Positions 22,471-36,100 are shown, counted from the stretch's first letter. The stretch: DNA of 64,000 nt from Musa acuminata AAA Group (GCF_036884655.1 NC_088340.1:12513501-12577500); one strand, 5' to 3'. Notes: generated by a model from the letters alone, not told the origin. Numbers and translations are program-made.

Positions 22471-25400
22471 ATGGAGTCCCCCGAGCTGCACGGTGATTCC
22501 TTTCCAGACAACGCCCCCCGCCGATCCGAGAACCTCAGATCCCCAAATCTAGGTAACATTTGATCACCTCTTTTTTTCTTTGATTTTCGAATTGCTTCTT
22601 TTGATCTCATAGAACAATAGCGAGGACCGTCTGATGGTTGTGTATAGGTCTATATGAATGTGGATTTAGAGGTCATTGGAAGCTTTTGTGGTGTAATTGA
22701 GCTATGGATCGTTGCACTTGGAACCTGATGAGGAAAAGCAAGTGATTCGTGTTTGTTGCTGTTTACGTCCTTTGGATAGTGGTGCTTGATTTAACTCTGT
22801 CGAAAGAATCCTTGTTGTTTTATCTTTATTTTTTTGTAATCCTTTAGGGGACCCTAACAGAACTCTGAAATTTCTGCTTTAATCCGTTTGTGAAATCTGT
22901 CGTGACAAGGTTCTGAGTTGAACGATGCGCAAGATCGAAGAGTGAGGATTGGAAAAGAAAGAAATTAGGGTTTCATTTTTGGTGACTTGATTTTAGCAGC
23001 AAAACAATGCAGAGTGGATTAACATACTAGCTTGTTTGAGTAACATTCTTTTTGTGACTTAGCTGGGAGTCATATAATTACTCAACAATACCAACAGTAG
23101 TCCAGAGATTAATTTGCTCATTTTCCTTGATTGTTTGAGTGGCTTACTTAACAACCATTTGTCTATTCAGAACAACTGGGATAAAGTTATTGGCCTAGGC
23201 ATAAATCATTTTGTTACTCCTTATTAGCTGATTCTCATGTAAGGGTTAATCATGCCTTATCTTTCATTTTGTGGGATTATTGAAGGACAGATAAGATGCA
23301 TGCATCTTATTTTTGTGCTTCTTCTCCCAAATCGCTCCATGCCAAAGAGTTAGTTGTTCGTCTACTTGGTACTGTTAATTTAGTACTACCTTTTATCGAC
23401 ATGACGATAACTGATGCCACCAAAGAGGATGTATCAAATATTACATGTGCTTGTCATGCTGTCCTTGCAAAGAAGACACCAAATGGATTGCACGATATCA
23501 GTATGAATTTTGCCCAGTAGCATAGAGGTTTACATAGGGCCCATGGCACTACATAACCCATGCCGATCCATGCTACTTAGCAGTGTATTGTTTCAGCATG
23601 AACGTCATGATGGCATATCATAAAACTGAAAGTCTCTTTTTGTGATATTAGAGTGTTCAACTAATGTTTTTTTTAGAGAAATTAATAAACCTTTTAGATT
23701 AAAAAATTTCTTTAAAGAAATTAGTAAACCTTTTAGATTACAAATTTCAAGTGAAGTAAGTTAAGTATGATCTCCATATTTTTCTTGTGCTTCAGCCTTC
23801 AGGTAAAAAGGGTGAATGTAGCTATGTGAGTCTAGACTCAGTCAATAAAAATAGAACAACTGGGTCTAGGTAATAAATATTCACCATTTTTATGCTTTCA
23901 TATTAGAATGATGTAAAATGTATGGATGTTCATGTTCACAGCTATTTATGTGCAAAATTCATGACAGAAACTTTGCCACATTTTGCATGGCATCTAAGAC
24001 AATTAAATATCATCTGTTTATTATTTAAATATCTTCAGTTGATTATATCTTACTATTCCAAACATGACTTGACTGACCATATGAAATATGCAAATTATCT
24101 GCTCTATAGAATATATCACATGTTATTAGAGTCTGAGAAAATAGTCTGCATGCCCTTCTTAAGCCTTTTTGTATTGCTGTGATTTTTTGTATGAATTTGT
24201 TTCAAGCTTTGACTATGCTGCATAAATGTTGGCATTTTTCTGCCCTTTGCAATTGTAGTACATGGAAATTTTCTCTTTTAATTTTTTTTTTCAGATCCAT
24301 TAACCTGATCTAGTGAGTACTTAAAATTCGTCTCAGATGAAATCGAGAAACAGACACACATAAGGTTTCTTATATCAAACTCGGCTGCTGGTTGTATCAT
24401 TGGGAAGGGTGGATCAACAATTTCTGAATTCCAGTCACAATCTGGAGCGCGTATTCAGCTATCACGTAATCATGAAGTCTTTCCAGGAACATCGGATAGA
24501 ATAGTATTGATTTCTGGGACTTTTCATGATGTTATGAAGGCAATGGATCTGATCCTGGAAAAGTTGTTAAATGAGGTGTGAATTTTATGTTATTTATAAT
24601 TTATTTTAAAAACTGAACTCTGGCTTAAGTTTTTTTTTCATCATACAGGTGGAAGAAAGTAATGATGTCGAAGGTAGACCAAAAGTCAGGCTTATTATTC
24701 CTAATAGCTCATGCGGTGCCATAATTGGAAAAGGAGGATCAACTATAAAGTATAGTTTCATTCAAGCATATTTTGTGATAATTAAGTGAAATTGTACATT
24801 GTGAAACTTGAAGTAGATTAAAAATAAGTCTTATTTTTTATAGCAGTGTTTGCAGCTTTATTTTGTCGTCACCATGATATTTTCTATGACTTTTGGATTG
24901 AGAAAGCCAGGAGTGATAAAGCTATTCCACAGGAATAGGACTGGCTTCTTTGTCTTTTCATTTTTTCAGGCAGATTGATCTGAATTGTATTATGTATCAT
25001 TTCATTAGTTATGCTCATCCCCCACTTTTTGTGCTGCTCTGATTTTCTGATTAAAAATAGTTGAGGCATGCCACTAAATTTTGCAGGTCTTTTATAGAAG
25101 ACTCACGGGCTGGAATTAAAATATCACCTCAGGATACTAATGCTGGCCTAAATGATAGGCTGGTTACCTTGACAGGATCTTTTGAAGAACAAATGCGTGC
25201 TATCTATCTTATATTGGCAAAATTAATAGAAGATGCTCATTATCCACAAACATTAAACTCAGCTTTTACATATTCAGGTGTGTCTCCAATGAATAGCTTT
25301 TCCTCTTCGTATATTTTTCTGTCTCCACTTCTCACTTTGCACATTCTAGGAGATCCTTTGTTGACTAAATGTTGATGCTAATGTTTAAATTCTTTGATTC

Positions 25401-28400
25401 TACTGATCTAACATCTGTGAGAAATCTCCTGTTTCTTGTTTTCTTTCTCGTGCCGTAGCATGTCTTCAAGTCTCTGAGGATTATGGTGTATCAGTCAGTT
25501 TCTGTTGGGAACAGGTTGTGATTTTCTGTAATGATCGTGTAGTTATTGGACGGTTGGTTGTAGTAAAAGCAGTGATGTAGAAGATAATGAAGGATGGGGC
25601 CTTGAGTTTTAAATCCTGTAGTTTCCACCACAGGTTATTGCTTTTCTCATTAAGGTTGTCGTGTTTTACACAAAATGTACTATCTCACTGTCAATTGGGT
25701 TCAAAAGATGTAGATTGCGGTGCATTTCTCTTTTGGGGAAATATAGAACAGTGATTTAAAAAGCGCTAGGCGCCAAGGTCCAAAAACGCCCGAGGCGCCA
25801 GGCGCTCGCCCAGGCGCTCGCTCGAACGAAGTGAGGCGCTAAAATATAAAAATATATAATATAATTAATAAATATAATTATTTAAAATTTTAAATTAAAA
25901 TATGCTATTAAATTAAGAAAATCTGTTAACAGTATTGAAAATTAATAATTTCAAATAAACCTAACAATATTAACAGTATACAGTATACTGTTAACAAAAG
26001 GAGAAGAAGGAAGTGTAAATGGGTGCTGAGCCTGCTAACTGAGAAAAGAGCAAGCGGTAGCGGCAGCGGCGAGCGACGACAGTGGCAGCGACAGTGGCGA
26101 GTAGCGGGAGGCGCGAGCGGCGACAGCGACAACGTTTGCGAGCAGCGACAGCGGGAGCAGGAGCGGGAGCGGGAGCAAGAGCGGCGACAGCCGCAGCGTT
26201 TGCGAGCAGCGGGAACGTGAACAAGAGCGGTGAGCAGCGGGAGGCGCGAACGGCGATAGAGGCAGCGACAGCGGCAGCGGGAGGCACGAGCGGCGACAGA
26301 GGCATCGTTTGCGAGCAGCGACAACGGCGAGCAGCGAGATCGGGATCGGGAGCGGCAGCGGCAGTGGCGAGGGTTAGGGTTGGGTTCTCACTTATATCGA
26401 TTTTAGTTGGTTCGATTGAACCAACTAACCATCAGAGACCGAACCAGACCTAAAATCCTGGTTCGGTCGCCTTGGTTAACCTAGGCGCTTGCCCGAAGCG
26501 CCCAGCGCTTGGGCTCGGGCGAGCGCCCAGGCGGCGCCTGTTTGAAGCGCGTCGCCTGGGAGATTAGCGAGGCGCTCGGGCCTCGCCTCGCCTCGCCCGA
26601 GCGCCTAGGCAAGCGCCCGAGTGCCTTTTTAAATCACTGATCTAGAAGTTAATGATCCAGGTGAAAAATAAACCAAAGAGGGCAGTCCATATTTGCCATT
26701 CTCATGCCTCTTAGCAGGGCTATATCCTTCATTTTTTTTTGTTCTGCTTCATCCTTATTTGTAGATTAGCTAGGTTGTCCTTGTTTCATTGTATTTGATG
26801 ATCTCCTATGTTGCTTGCTAGCTTGAAATTAGAGAATTAAGTGTTGTCCACTGCTATGCTGAGAATAGTTGATCAATCATGAATGTTCCTTATTCTGAAG
26901 GATATTATATCAGTTTCCATCAAAATATGGCCTGGTAAATCTGATTTCAACTTTAATTTGCAGCAGATCTTCTGCACAGAATTTTGGGAATTAGGGAAGC
27001 CTACGAAGAAAGAGGAAAATAAAGCATATGTGAGGGTGAGCATATATGAGGAAAATAGAGTATAACGTATGGTTGCTCCTTTGCAACCCGAGTGACCAGG
27101 GGTTTAATCATGAAAAAAAAGGTATCTATTTCTAGAGGTAAGGTTGTGTGCTTTGACCTTTCCTAAATCCTGTATTGGTGGGAATCTTGTGCCCTAGGTT
27201 TGCACTTTACACTATAGAGAAGTAGACTAATAGAGTATATGTAAGTAGTTTTTTTTTAAGAAAATGACAATATAACTAAATTATCAGTCACTTCTCCTGT
27301 TGATAACAACAAATGGACCCACCATGGCATTCAATTTAGATAGAAAGTGGTTTTTCCTATTTCTATTCAGCTGATTCACCTCAATGAGTTATTTCAAAAC
27401 AAAACTCAATAAAGTAGTTGTTTGCATGCCTAAGTTGATTGAATTGTTGTTATCATCTAAACCAGACAATTAAAACTATCCAACTAACTGCTTGTAATTA
27501 ATTAATTGGCCCTTTTTGTTATAGAAACATGAGGTATTTCAAGAATTCCACACCCAATGGCAAAAAAGGAAAAACAAGGCCAACAGCTGATTTCATTTGT
27601 AAATTCCATAATATCTATTATGGGGAACCCAAAACTTTTTGGTTCTTGGAGAAGAATTTTTAAATCATTTTTCCCTGTTAAAATTTACTCTTCGACATTT
27701 GATTAATCTTATTTTCTTGTCAGTGGTTTTTGCTAAAAGAAATATTATTTATCATTCTCTTTTTATGAGGATATAGGAAGGAGGTATCAGCTTAGATGGT
27801 CGATACTCCTTTCAGTGTAATGGATAAAGTTTCAAATGTGTATGACAGTTGGCATTATAAGCAGTACTTTAAGATGTGAACATGAATGTGAAGGACTAGT
27901 GGGTCCAAGTGTAAATGTTTGAGGGCCTGAAGAAGAAGCTTTCTCTGAAATACAAAGTCAAGTTAGGATACATGTTAAGATTGAGTATTGGTTTCTTGAA
28001 CAGTGCAGTTGGATACAAAAACAATGATGCTTCTAATTTTGTTTCTTTTTCTTGTATGGTTTTGACTCGAGTACCTTTATCTTTCTTCAATTGCCTGAAG
28101 CATGTGATCTTGCCCCATTATCTTAAAATACTTTGGTATGCTAAACTTATCAGTGTGATGGAAATTACAAAATCAGAGGGTTCTCTGGTTGGAGAATAGA
28201 ACACAAGTTGTGGCCAATTTAAGAGAGCTCACTGGTTTTGGATTATATGATTTAGTGCCTGAGGTCCTATGCTAAACCATATTTATTTATTCATTACTTC
28301 TGATGTTAGTGTTTTAATTCTATTTTACAATTCTTTGCTCTTTTATACTCTGTCTGATTTTATTACATGAAACCATGATAATCAGTACATGTTATAAGGT

Positions 28401-30650
28401 TCCTTCTTGCTCTTGGCCGCTCTTCTGTCTCTCTTCTCTCTTATTTTCTTTTTTATATTAAGCTGTCATTATTTAGGCGTGAACTTATTAGTATGAGCCA
28501 CTTATCTTTTTTTCTTTTCTCATTTGGACTTTTAGGTGCTAATTATCCTGGTGTTCCTGTTGGCTATATGATTCCTTCTGTAGCATATGGCCCTGTGAGT
28601 TATGGACCCAATGGAGTTGGAGGAAAATATCCAATTAACAAGGTCAGAATAATATCCTAATATAATATTAGTTCCTCGTAAGACAATATTACATTTCATA
28701 GTTGTTCCTTCCCTTTGAAAGAGGACTACTGTACATGTTATGCTTGATAAGCCTTTATGTGAATGCTATGTGGACATGGATTCAGACTGTTTGGCATAAC
28801 TTTCTATGACATTTGCATACCGACCCTATATTGGCACTAGCATGTTGGTGGCCGGGCTATTGTTTCACTTTCTTGCAAGGTTTCTGAGATGTTTCTTGCA
28901 CCAATGACATGCCACAAGATACTCCCATATGATATGGCTGGTACTGATTCTGTTGTATAGCACAAATTTCTATGACATTTTCATACTGATCCTATAGTGG
29001 CACTGGCACTAGCATGTTTGAGGCAAGGCTCTTGTTTTACTTTTTGCAAGTTTTCTAAGATGTTTCCTTTTATAGGCATCTAGAATTTTTCAAAGATATG
29101 AAATATTTGTTTGAATAAATTTTATCTATGGTGGCCTAGGAGGTTTTTATCATGTTTGCAATGCATTATTTTTGGAGATGCTAAAATTGTTGCACATTGA
29201 GAAAGTAATCTGAAAACAACATATATGGCCACTAACAAATGATGAGCAAATGGTATGACCACTGTATCTTCTGCTTAATCAATGAAAAAAATTAACAGTT
29301 TAGTGTCCTTAGAACTAAAAACTTTGATAGTTCTTTTTGGTTTATTCATGGATGAATAGAATGATAAAATTTGTGAAAGCATATAATTAATTGTCAGCAA
29401 CTAAATCAAGAAAAGGCATTCCCAGAGTTTCTGGATCATAGTGAAACACCTGGGTATTGTTTGACATTAGGAACTCAAATTTAACTTCTTGGAGCAAATC
29501 TAATGCTTTCTCATGTATACATTAAATTTAGCATATTCTGAAATTATTTTGAAGACTTTGGTTGTTTTGTATAAAGTACCTAGCATTGGATAAATGACAG
29601 TTGGTGTGGTCTGAAGTTTATGTTTTGATTTCTAAAGGTGATTACCAAGTAGTAATGCTTTGGTTGAAAACTAAAGAAAGAAATATGCTTGATTGTAGTT
29701 GTTGCCACTTTCTTCGGGTCCTGTCTTTATAATCATGTACCGTTACATTTATTACAAAATAAAAAAAAGTCCTATATGGTTGTTTGGTTATGATTGCACC
29801 TTGTCTAATGATGCTTCGAGTTAATGGTTTGGCAGGGTGTGGCATCACCTGTTATTCCATCACGGTCACCTGGTGGGCCTCATGAAGGCCAGAGTAATTC
29901 AGTGACAATTGGCATTGCAGATGAGCATATTGGGGCGGTCGTTGGTCGTGGGGGAAGGAACATAACAGAGATAAGTCAGGTTTGATTTTTTAGGTGCTCA
30001 TTTCATAAAAAGCAGGTTATCTTCTGAATGGTGCTTGGTGTAAAGTGATTTACGTTCATTTATAGCTATGATTAAATATGCTTTTGGTGGTAAAGATATT
30101 CATTGGAAAGAAAAATTGTTGGTATTTCATCTTTTTTCCTTTTTGCGCCCAGTGGACTAAAATCTCTAATAAATTCTTCTGTCTGCATGGGAAAGGATTT
30201 ACTGGGATAACTGATAAGATTATTTAGTTACTTATTTTTTGGTGAAAGTCCATGTATTTTCGTGGTGTTCCTGTTACTGTGACGTGGTATCTTTGAGTTT
30301 GTGTTAATGTTTGCCCAATTTGATATAAACTATATGATCACCAGGAGGGTCTGATGAATGCGGGAATTAGTTGCTGCAATTTCTTAACATGTAAAATTTC
30401 AATGTTCAGGTTAGTGGAGCTAGGATCAAGATATCGGATAGAGGTGATTTCGTTTCGGGCACATCAGATAGGTACAAAAGCTCTTTTTTGTTTTTTTTCC
30501 CTCAGTGCAATTTACCGCATGAATTTTAGTTTTCTGATTTGCTGTGCAATCAAAATGTACAGGAAAGTAACAATAACTGGATCACCAGAAGCAATTCGTG
30601 CTGCTGAGGCAATGATTATGCAAAAAGTTTCATCTAATTCTGAGAGATGA
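22471..30650 (+). CDS. BTR1: Triple-KH RNA-binding protein, BTR1-like
   Basis: This is a Nova/PCBP-type RNA-binding protein with three KH domains. Exons: 22471-22552, 24337-24575, 24649-24749, 25087-25277, 28536-28642, 29836-29979, 30410-30471, 30563-30650. Phases join to give 337 residues. KH1 (about 30-107) has the loop GKGGST. KH2 (about 118-190) has [12 protein letters not shown] split by an intron. KH3 (about 255-335) has VVGRGGRN and [12 protein letters not shown] Gly/Tyr/Pro-rich linker lies between KH2 and KH3. Each GXXG loop is intact, so all three domains should bind single-stranded RNA. Architecture and blocks such as [17 protein letters not shown] and SFEEQMRAI match Arabidopsis BTR1, which was named for binding a tobamovirus RNA. 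Its normal mRNA targets cannot be told from sequence. Intron 4 (25278-28535) is enlarged by a hAT-like insertion and a SINE-like fragment. Confidence 0.9.
25749..26639. mobile_element. Non-autonomous hAT-like element in KH-gene intron 4
   Basis: The 891-bp element starts CAGTGATTTAAAAAG and ends with its inverse CTTTTTAAATCACTG. It is flanked by 8-bp target duplications atatagaa (25741-25748) and atctagaa (26640-26647), matching at 7 of 8 bases. An 8-bp TSD and CAGTG-type ends fit the hAT superfamily. Long subterminal regions are GC-rich permutations of aggcgctcgcc that could pair with each other. The middle (about 26050-26380) is a purine-rich array of agcggcagcg/gcgagcgac motifs. No transposase is present; open frames across the array are low-complexity artefacts. 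Confidence 0.8.
26050..26380 (+). repeat. AGCGGC/GCGACAG-type simple array inside the hAT-like element
   Basis: Irregular repeats of agcggc, gcgacag and gggagc units occupy the centre of the element. Base composition is very different from the surrounding A+T-rich intron. It reads as low-complexity Ala/Arg/Ser-rich peptides on both strands and is not a gene. Confidence 0.75.
27070..27207 (+). repeat. SINE-like fragment (Au-SINE type) in KH-gene intron 4
   Basis: The sequence contains gcaacccgagtgaccagggg, then ggtaaggttgtgtgctttgacc, and tgtattggtgggaatcttgtgccctaggtttgc, the order of Au-type SINE 3' blocks. It is shared in style with the fragment at 172-290. Boundaries are approximate. Confidence 0.55.
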
Positions 30651-32866
30651 TAAAAGCCTGTTGGTTGGTTAATTTTGCTGCAGAACCCATATGGTTTACT
30701 CAAGCTGCTTTGTGGGGAAACCCTTAATTAATCACGAGGCTGGATATTCTTTCATACCAGTAACAGGTACTCACACTGCAAGATCTGTATTTTGTGATAC
30801 AAATTGGAAAGGATGGTGTCGTTTTCTATAGCTTGGATAAGTTATGACATTTTTTTTTAGGAATTGCCTTAGTGGAGACTAGTTTTGTTGGAATCTCTTC
30901 GGTATTTGGAGTCTTCAATCAACTAAATATTAAGACTTCTAAGGGAATTTTGCTTTTGTTGGTGTAGTCAACATATCTGTTAGTTGCCATTCGATTATGT
31001 GAAGACATGCGGTACTGCTGATTTATTGTGCACAAGTTGCTCCGCTGTTAGGTGGCAGGCCGTGAACAATGGTTCTTATTTTATGATTTTTCATGTTTTC
31101 TGATTTGTTTTTAACAGTTTTCTCGTGACTGATACTAATTTGCTATATGTTTGATGTGAGAGTAGCTTCAACTTATTTTGCTGTCATGTGATGGTTCTTA
31201 CGCTGTTGCATCTTGTGTCTCACAGGTTATTTTTGTCGGCTCTTCAGAAACTTATTTATCACCTTGATTTTTTTTATGATTTTCTTTTGCTTTTGGGTTA
31301 ATGTTTTGGTACTTTTGCTATACAAGATTGATGCTATTATGCTGTGGCATATGCTGCTCAATATTGATCTCTCCATCATAAGTATTGTATTATTAGCTGA
31401 ATAAGATTTGGTTAGCTTTGATAGAAAGCATGAGGGCTAATTATAGATTATCCTACGTAGTTAGTTATTCTTTGTATCTCGATCTTTATATTTTAAAAAG
31501 TTATATTGATATTTTTATAGTTATAAAAATAAAATATCTAGGTTTTTTTATCTTAATATTGTCGGAAATATGTAAATGAAATGTAAAAAATATAATTTTA
31601 ACGTTTTAGTTAGTGATTGCAAATGATGTAGATGGTGGTGGACAGGTTATAGAGGGTCATGGGTGGATGTGGTAGATGAGGAAAGTAATCACTATTATCA
31701 TCATATACGTTTGTCGAGAGCTTGAAATCACTTGTTTATTAATCTTTCATAGCTTTCCTTTTTGGTCGATGGTAATTACGGTGAATAAAACTCCTTTTTT
31801 GATGAGCCTCCCTTCTCTTCTTTTTTTATGCCCCTGTCGAAATTGACACAGCAGTGGGGGGAGCAATAGGAACTCTAGCAACCCCAGGTTGAGTGATCCG
31901 CCAAATGGGTCAATGACGAGTGATCATTTCGTCGTTCGACAACTGTGTCGACGTTAATGTAAATTATTATTATTTCTTAGTTTTTATGTTTCCTTGATGA
32001 AATTGATGCTGTTGTATCATAACTATAGGGATGTCAATTTAATTTTTTAAGGTGTAGATAAGGATTCGAATGTTAAAGGTATTTCACTAAGGTGTAATAA
32101 GTTATTTCACTAGAGCTAATATGTAATTAACACAAAACTCGTGACAAAATAAATGTTTAAAGATCACATAAATTCGTAGTAATGAGTTGATATTGTTTTA
32201 AATAACGATATTGTTATTGAAAATTATTGAATATTATATAACAGGTTTGATATTGTATGTGATTATTTTTTGACATTATAGATATAATTATATATCAACG
32301 AACAGTATCATAATTTGTTTACATTATCTTTGTAGTACCTTTTCTTACCAAAAAAAAGAAAAAGAACCTGTGCCACACTACTCCTTGGTTATCCCTATGA
32401 CCCAATCTAATTTGATTAAAACCTGTGCCACACTACTCCTTGGTTATCCCTTTGACCCGATCTAATTTGTACTTTGTTGCTGCTATTTTATCCATCGCAA
32501 GTGTTAGTATTTCGTTTGGGTCAGTGATGTTATCCAACATGCGTTAATAATAAATGCCACGCGTCATAAAGACAGTGGACCCACAAGTCCAAGCCCCCGT
32601 GTCAAGATTTGCGTCAATGGTCACTACTGTAATAATAATACACTACGAGCGAACACGGAAAATGCCATAAACTCACAAGAAAATGCAAATAGGGGAGGAT
32701 GCAAGAAAAATGAGACTATAAACACAAGAAATCCCCAAGCCGCTCCCATTCTTTGCCTTCCTCCTCAATGACGACTCACTTCCTCCGTCCCATCCGACGA
32801 TCTCCTGCCTCTCGTCTTCGTCATTACTAAATCTCCCCGTCTCTTCAAACCCTAATTCGTGCGATC
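30651..32866. other. KH-gene 3' UTR and intergenic sequence
   Basis: The first part, to about 31,400, should be 3' UTR and downstream sequence. The rest is A+T rich with no recognised gene. A 55-bp period tandem duplication containing cctgtgccacactactcc begins at 32366 and again at 32421. Confidence 0.5.
32366..32475 (+). repeat. Two-copy tandem repeat, 55-bp period
   Basis: acctgtgccacactactcct followed by tggttatccct and tttgaccc/tatgaccc plus tctaatttg occurs twice, starting at 32366 and 32421, with only a few differences. It lies in the NAC-gene upstream region. Confidence 0.9.
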
Positions 32867-33058
32867 ATGTCCAAACCTTTCTTTAATCCCTCACCACCTC
32901 TTTCTTCATCTCTTCCCAGCGCTTCTTGAATCGCTTAACCCCTCCGATCCCGCCGTCCCGGCGGCCATGTCCAAACCCTACCTGAAGCGTTCACCACCTC
33001 TTATGGAGTTGTTTTCTTGATCTCTTCCAAGACCTTCTTAATGGCGTTCCTTTCTTGA
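32867..33058 (+). promoter_or_regulatory. Upstream ORFs in the NAC-gene leader
   Basis: Three short frames precede the NAC start: 32867-32929 (20 codons plus stop), 32967-33020 (17 codons) and 33041-33058 (5 codons). The first two both start MSKP and lie in segments exactly 100 bases apart that share atgtccaaacc and tcaccacctctt, so part of the leader looks duplicated. Upstream ORFs often lower translation of stress-related transcription factors. Whether the transcript includes all three is inference. Confidence 0.55.
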
Positions 33059-33109
33059 TCTCCTCGAAACCCTTCTAAAATCGCTTACCTTTTCGGAAAC
33101 CTCCTTGCG

Positions 33110-36100
33110 ATGATCGGTGCCTCGTCTTCCGCCGCCCTCGCGCCGGGCTTCCGCTTCCACCCCACCGATGAGGAGCTCGTCGGATACTACCTCCAGCGCA
33201 AGATCTGCGGCCGGCCCCTCCGCGTCGATGCCATCGCCGAGGTCGACCTCTACAAGTGCGAGCCGTGGGACCTCCCGGGCCGCTCTCGGATTCAGAGCCG
33301 CGACCTCGAATGGTACTTCTTTAGCGCCCTGGATCGCAAGTACTCCAACCGGTCGCGGACCAACCGCGCCACGGGCCACGGCTTCTGGAAGATGACCGGG
33401 AAGGACCGGCCCGTCCGCCACCGCGCTCGTGTCGTCGGCATGAAGAAGACCCTCGTCTTCCACGCCGGCCGTGCGCCACATGGTTCCAGGACGAACTGGG
33501 TGATGCACGAGTACCGGCTCGAAGATGAGGAACTTGCGCACTCCGGGGTTCTTCAGGTACGGCGAGATAGTTTTGTAGGAGATCTTTCTCGATGAAAATT
33601 GGTTCTAATATACGGTAAACCTAATTTGGGACTTTGCGTGGGGAAGGATGCTTATGTTGTGTGCAGGATCTTCCAGAAGAGTGGTTCAGGGCCGCAAAAT
33701 GGTGCTCAGTATGGGGCACTTTTCGTTGAGGAAGAGTGGGAGGAGGAAGCTGATGGTTTGGTTGTTGTGCGTGATGGCAGTGATCACGTTAGGGAGCAGG
33801 AACATTTTCAGTTCACTGATATCCTACAGGTGAGGAATAGGTTGATGTTTGGTGGACCCCATATACATCTTTTAATTTGTAGATTGCATACTGCCTCTCT
33901 TTTTCTTCTTTATATCATAATATTGATGAAAGATCTGTTTGGAATTGATTAACCTACTGTTAAAAGAATAATAAATATTGTGTTGGTTTGTGATGATCAC
34001 AGAAATGTGGATCTTACATTAATAATCTTATGATCATTTTCCATAATATCTTGACTTTTACATCTTATCTTTTACATTTTTCAAGATTAGACGTAAATAT
34101 CTACTCAGACTTTTGTTTTTGTTCATGATATGTCAATTTAATTTTCAAATACTGTTTTCATATCGTGCAAACATTAGTTTCTAATATACCATAGCTGCTT
34201 TAAGTCTTATATCATTTTCTTACTTTTTTACTTTTCCATTTGTTTACGTCGCACCTCTAAGGCAATTCATCTTATTTGTGATTTGAGCAACTAGCTGTGG
34301 TACAATTTTGTTGTGAGATTCTAAGTTTCTATTATAATTCTTACTTAAATTTGTTCTTTGTCAAGGAGGTATATGCCAATATGATCATGAAAAATGTCTA
34401 GCTGATTTATAGTTTTGCTAGCTTGAGCTTGACCAGACTTTAAGTTTAGTTGGTTAGGAGCCTTTCGTTCCCTTGAAAGAAAAAATTGGTTTTGAAATTT
34501 GGTTCTTGGAACTAAAATTGAGTTCTACGGCTTCATGCAAGATTTTTCATGCATAAAATTAAGTTTCCAATCCGTAAGTTTAGCTGCAGGAGTGAGTTTT
34601 GAGTTGGTTTAGTTGGATACATTTGATCATTTATTTTATGTTCAATTTTGTAAGTGCTTGGTTAGGTACAGCAATCTGTGTTCAACAGTTGGAATATTTT
34701 TAGCTTTTAATTTTGTTATACTAGTTTAATTGGTATTACTTTAATTGGTTTGGTGCATTAACCTATGTTTAGTGGTTAAACTACTGATAGCTTTTAATTT
34801 TGTTATGCTAGTTTGACCAATATTACTTTTAGTTGGTTTGGTACATTAATTAATGTTTAATGGTTAAAATATTTTTAGGTTTACTTTTAATGGTTTAGCA
34901 AACCGAACTGGGTCATTAGAAGCATCCTTAAAGATCTTCCTAGACCTTCTGAGAACACTTTCAGAGGTACACCTACCCTCTCCATCCCACACCTTAAAAG
35001 GCAAAAGGAAAAAATGAAAAAGAAAAAACGGCTAAGAAAAAAATATTTCTCACATCTAATTAATTTTATACTTTTCACCAAGCAATCCATTGCCCATCCT
35101 TGAAATTTATTATCAGTGTCCAGATTTTTATAGTGTTTTTTTGACACTTTTTAGTAAAGTCTGAAGATAAAGAACTTTTTGATTATGAACATAAGCCTTG
35201 TGCAAAACCTGGCAGCTGTATTCTACTGTTCATGACTGATGTTGATGGCTTGTTGCTGTTGCCATATTTATTGTACTTATCTCTATTATCATGCTGGAAG
35301 ATGGTCCTTGATATTTCAATCATCTTGTTGGATATGCATATACGGATGCTTCACTTTTGCTTTTCCTGCTTTGTTCAAATTATTTATATCTATTTGGTGA
35401 GCGTGACATTCACTTTACAATCTGTGATATCCCTTTGTAGTTACAATGTAATGTTGGGTTCTTTTAAACTTTCTATTGCTGCAGTTGTACTTACCATTTT
35501 GATCTATGGATATTTGTAATTTTTTCATATTTCTGTTTGATTTTTTTCAGAGGATGTCCACAACTATGTTTATACTCATACTGCTATTACTTTCATCACA
35601 TTGCTTCAGTGTTGCCCTTACGTAATATCTTGGTGAAACTGTTCTATTGAACTCTTTTTTCTAGAACCAAGAACTGGGCAATCAACATGAGGATGCTCCC
35701 ACTATTGTGGAGGCTCCTGATGGGCAGGATGGTGGTGACCATACAGACGATCCCACCATGTTGCTGGAGATGCTGGCAGACCCAACTTCTATTGAAAGCA
35801 TGGTTGATTGTGTAAATGAACCCAAGCTGCAAATTAATCCAACTCATGTTAATGGTTTGGGTGAACAAGGTTCCATGGAGAATTGTGGTCATAGTTCATG
35901 TCATAATAATGGATATGTGGAGCTGAATGATATCTTGAATGCTTCAAATGTGGGATGTCATTGTACATTTGAAGACTCCACCGGTGATCTTTTAGGCACT
36001 TTTTGTGAGCAAAATACTGTGGAAGGGGTTGAGAATAGCAGTTTACAAGGAATGACCAACACCGAGACATTTTCTGATCCTGAAAACCATTACTCAAATC

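Noticed and set aside
26023..26453. Ala/Arg-rich open frames at 26,000-26,450 on both strands
   Set aside because: They are readings of the agcggc-type simple array inside the hAT-like element.
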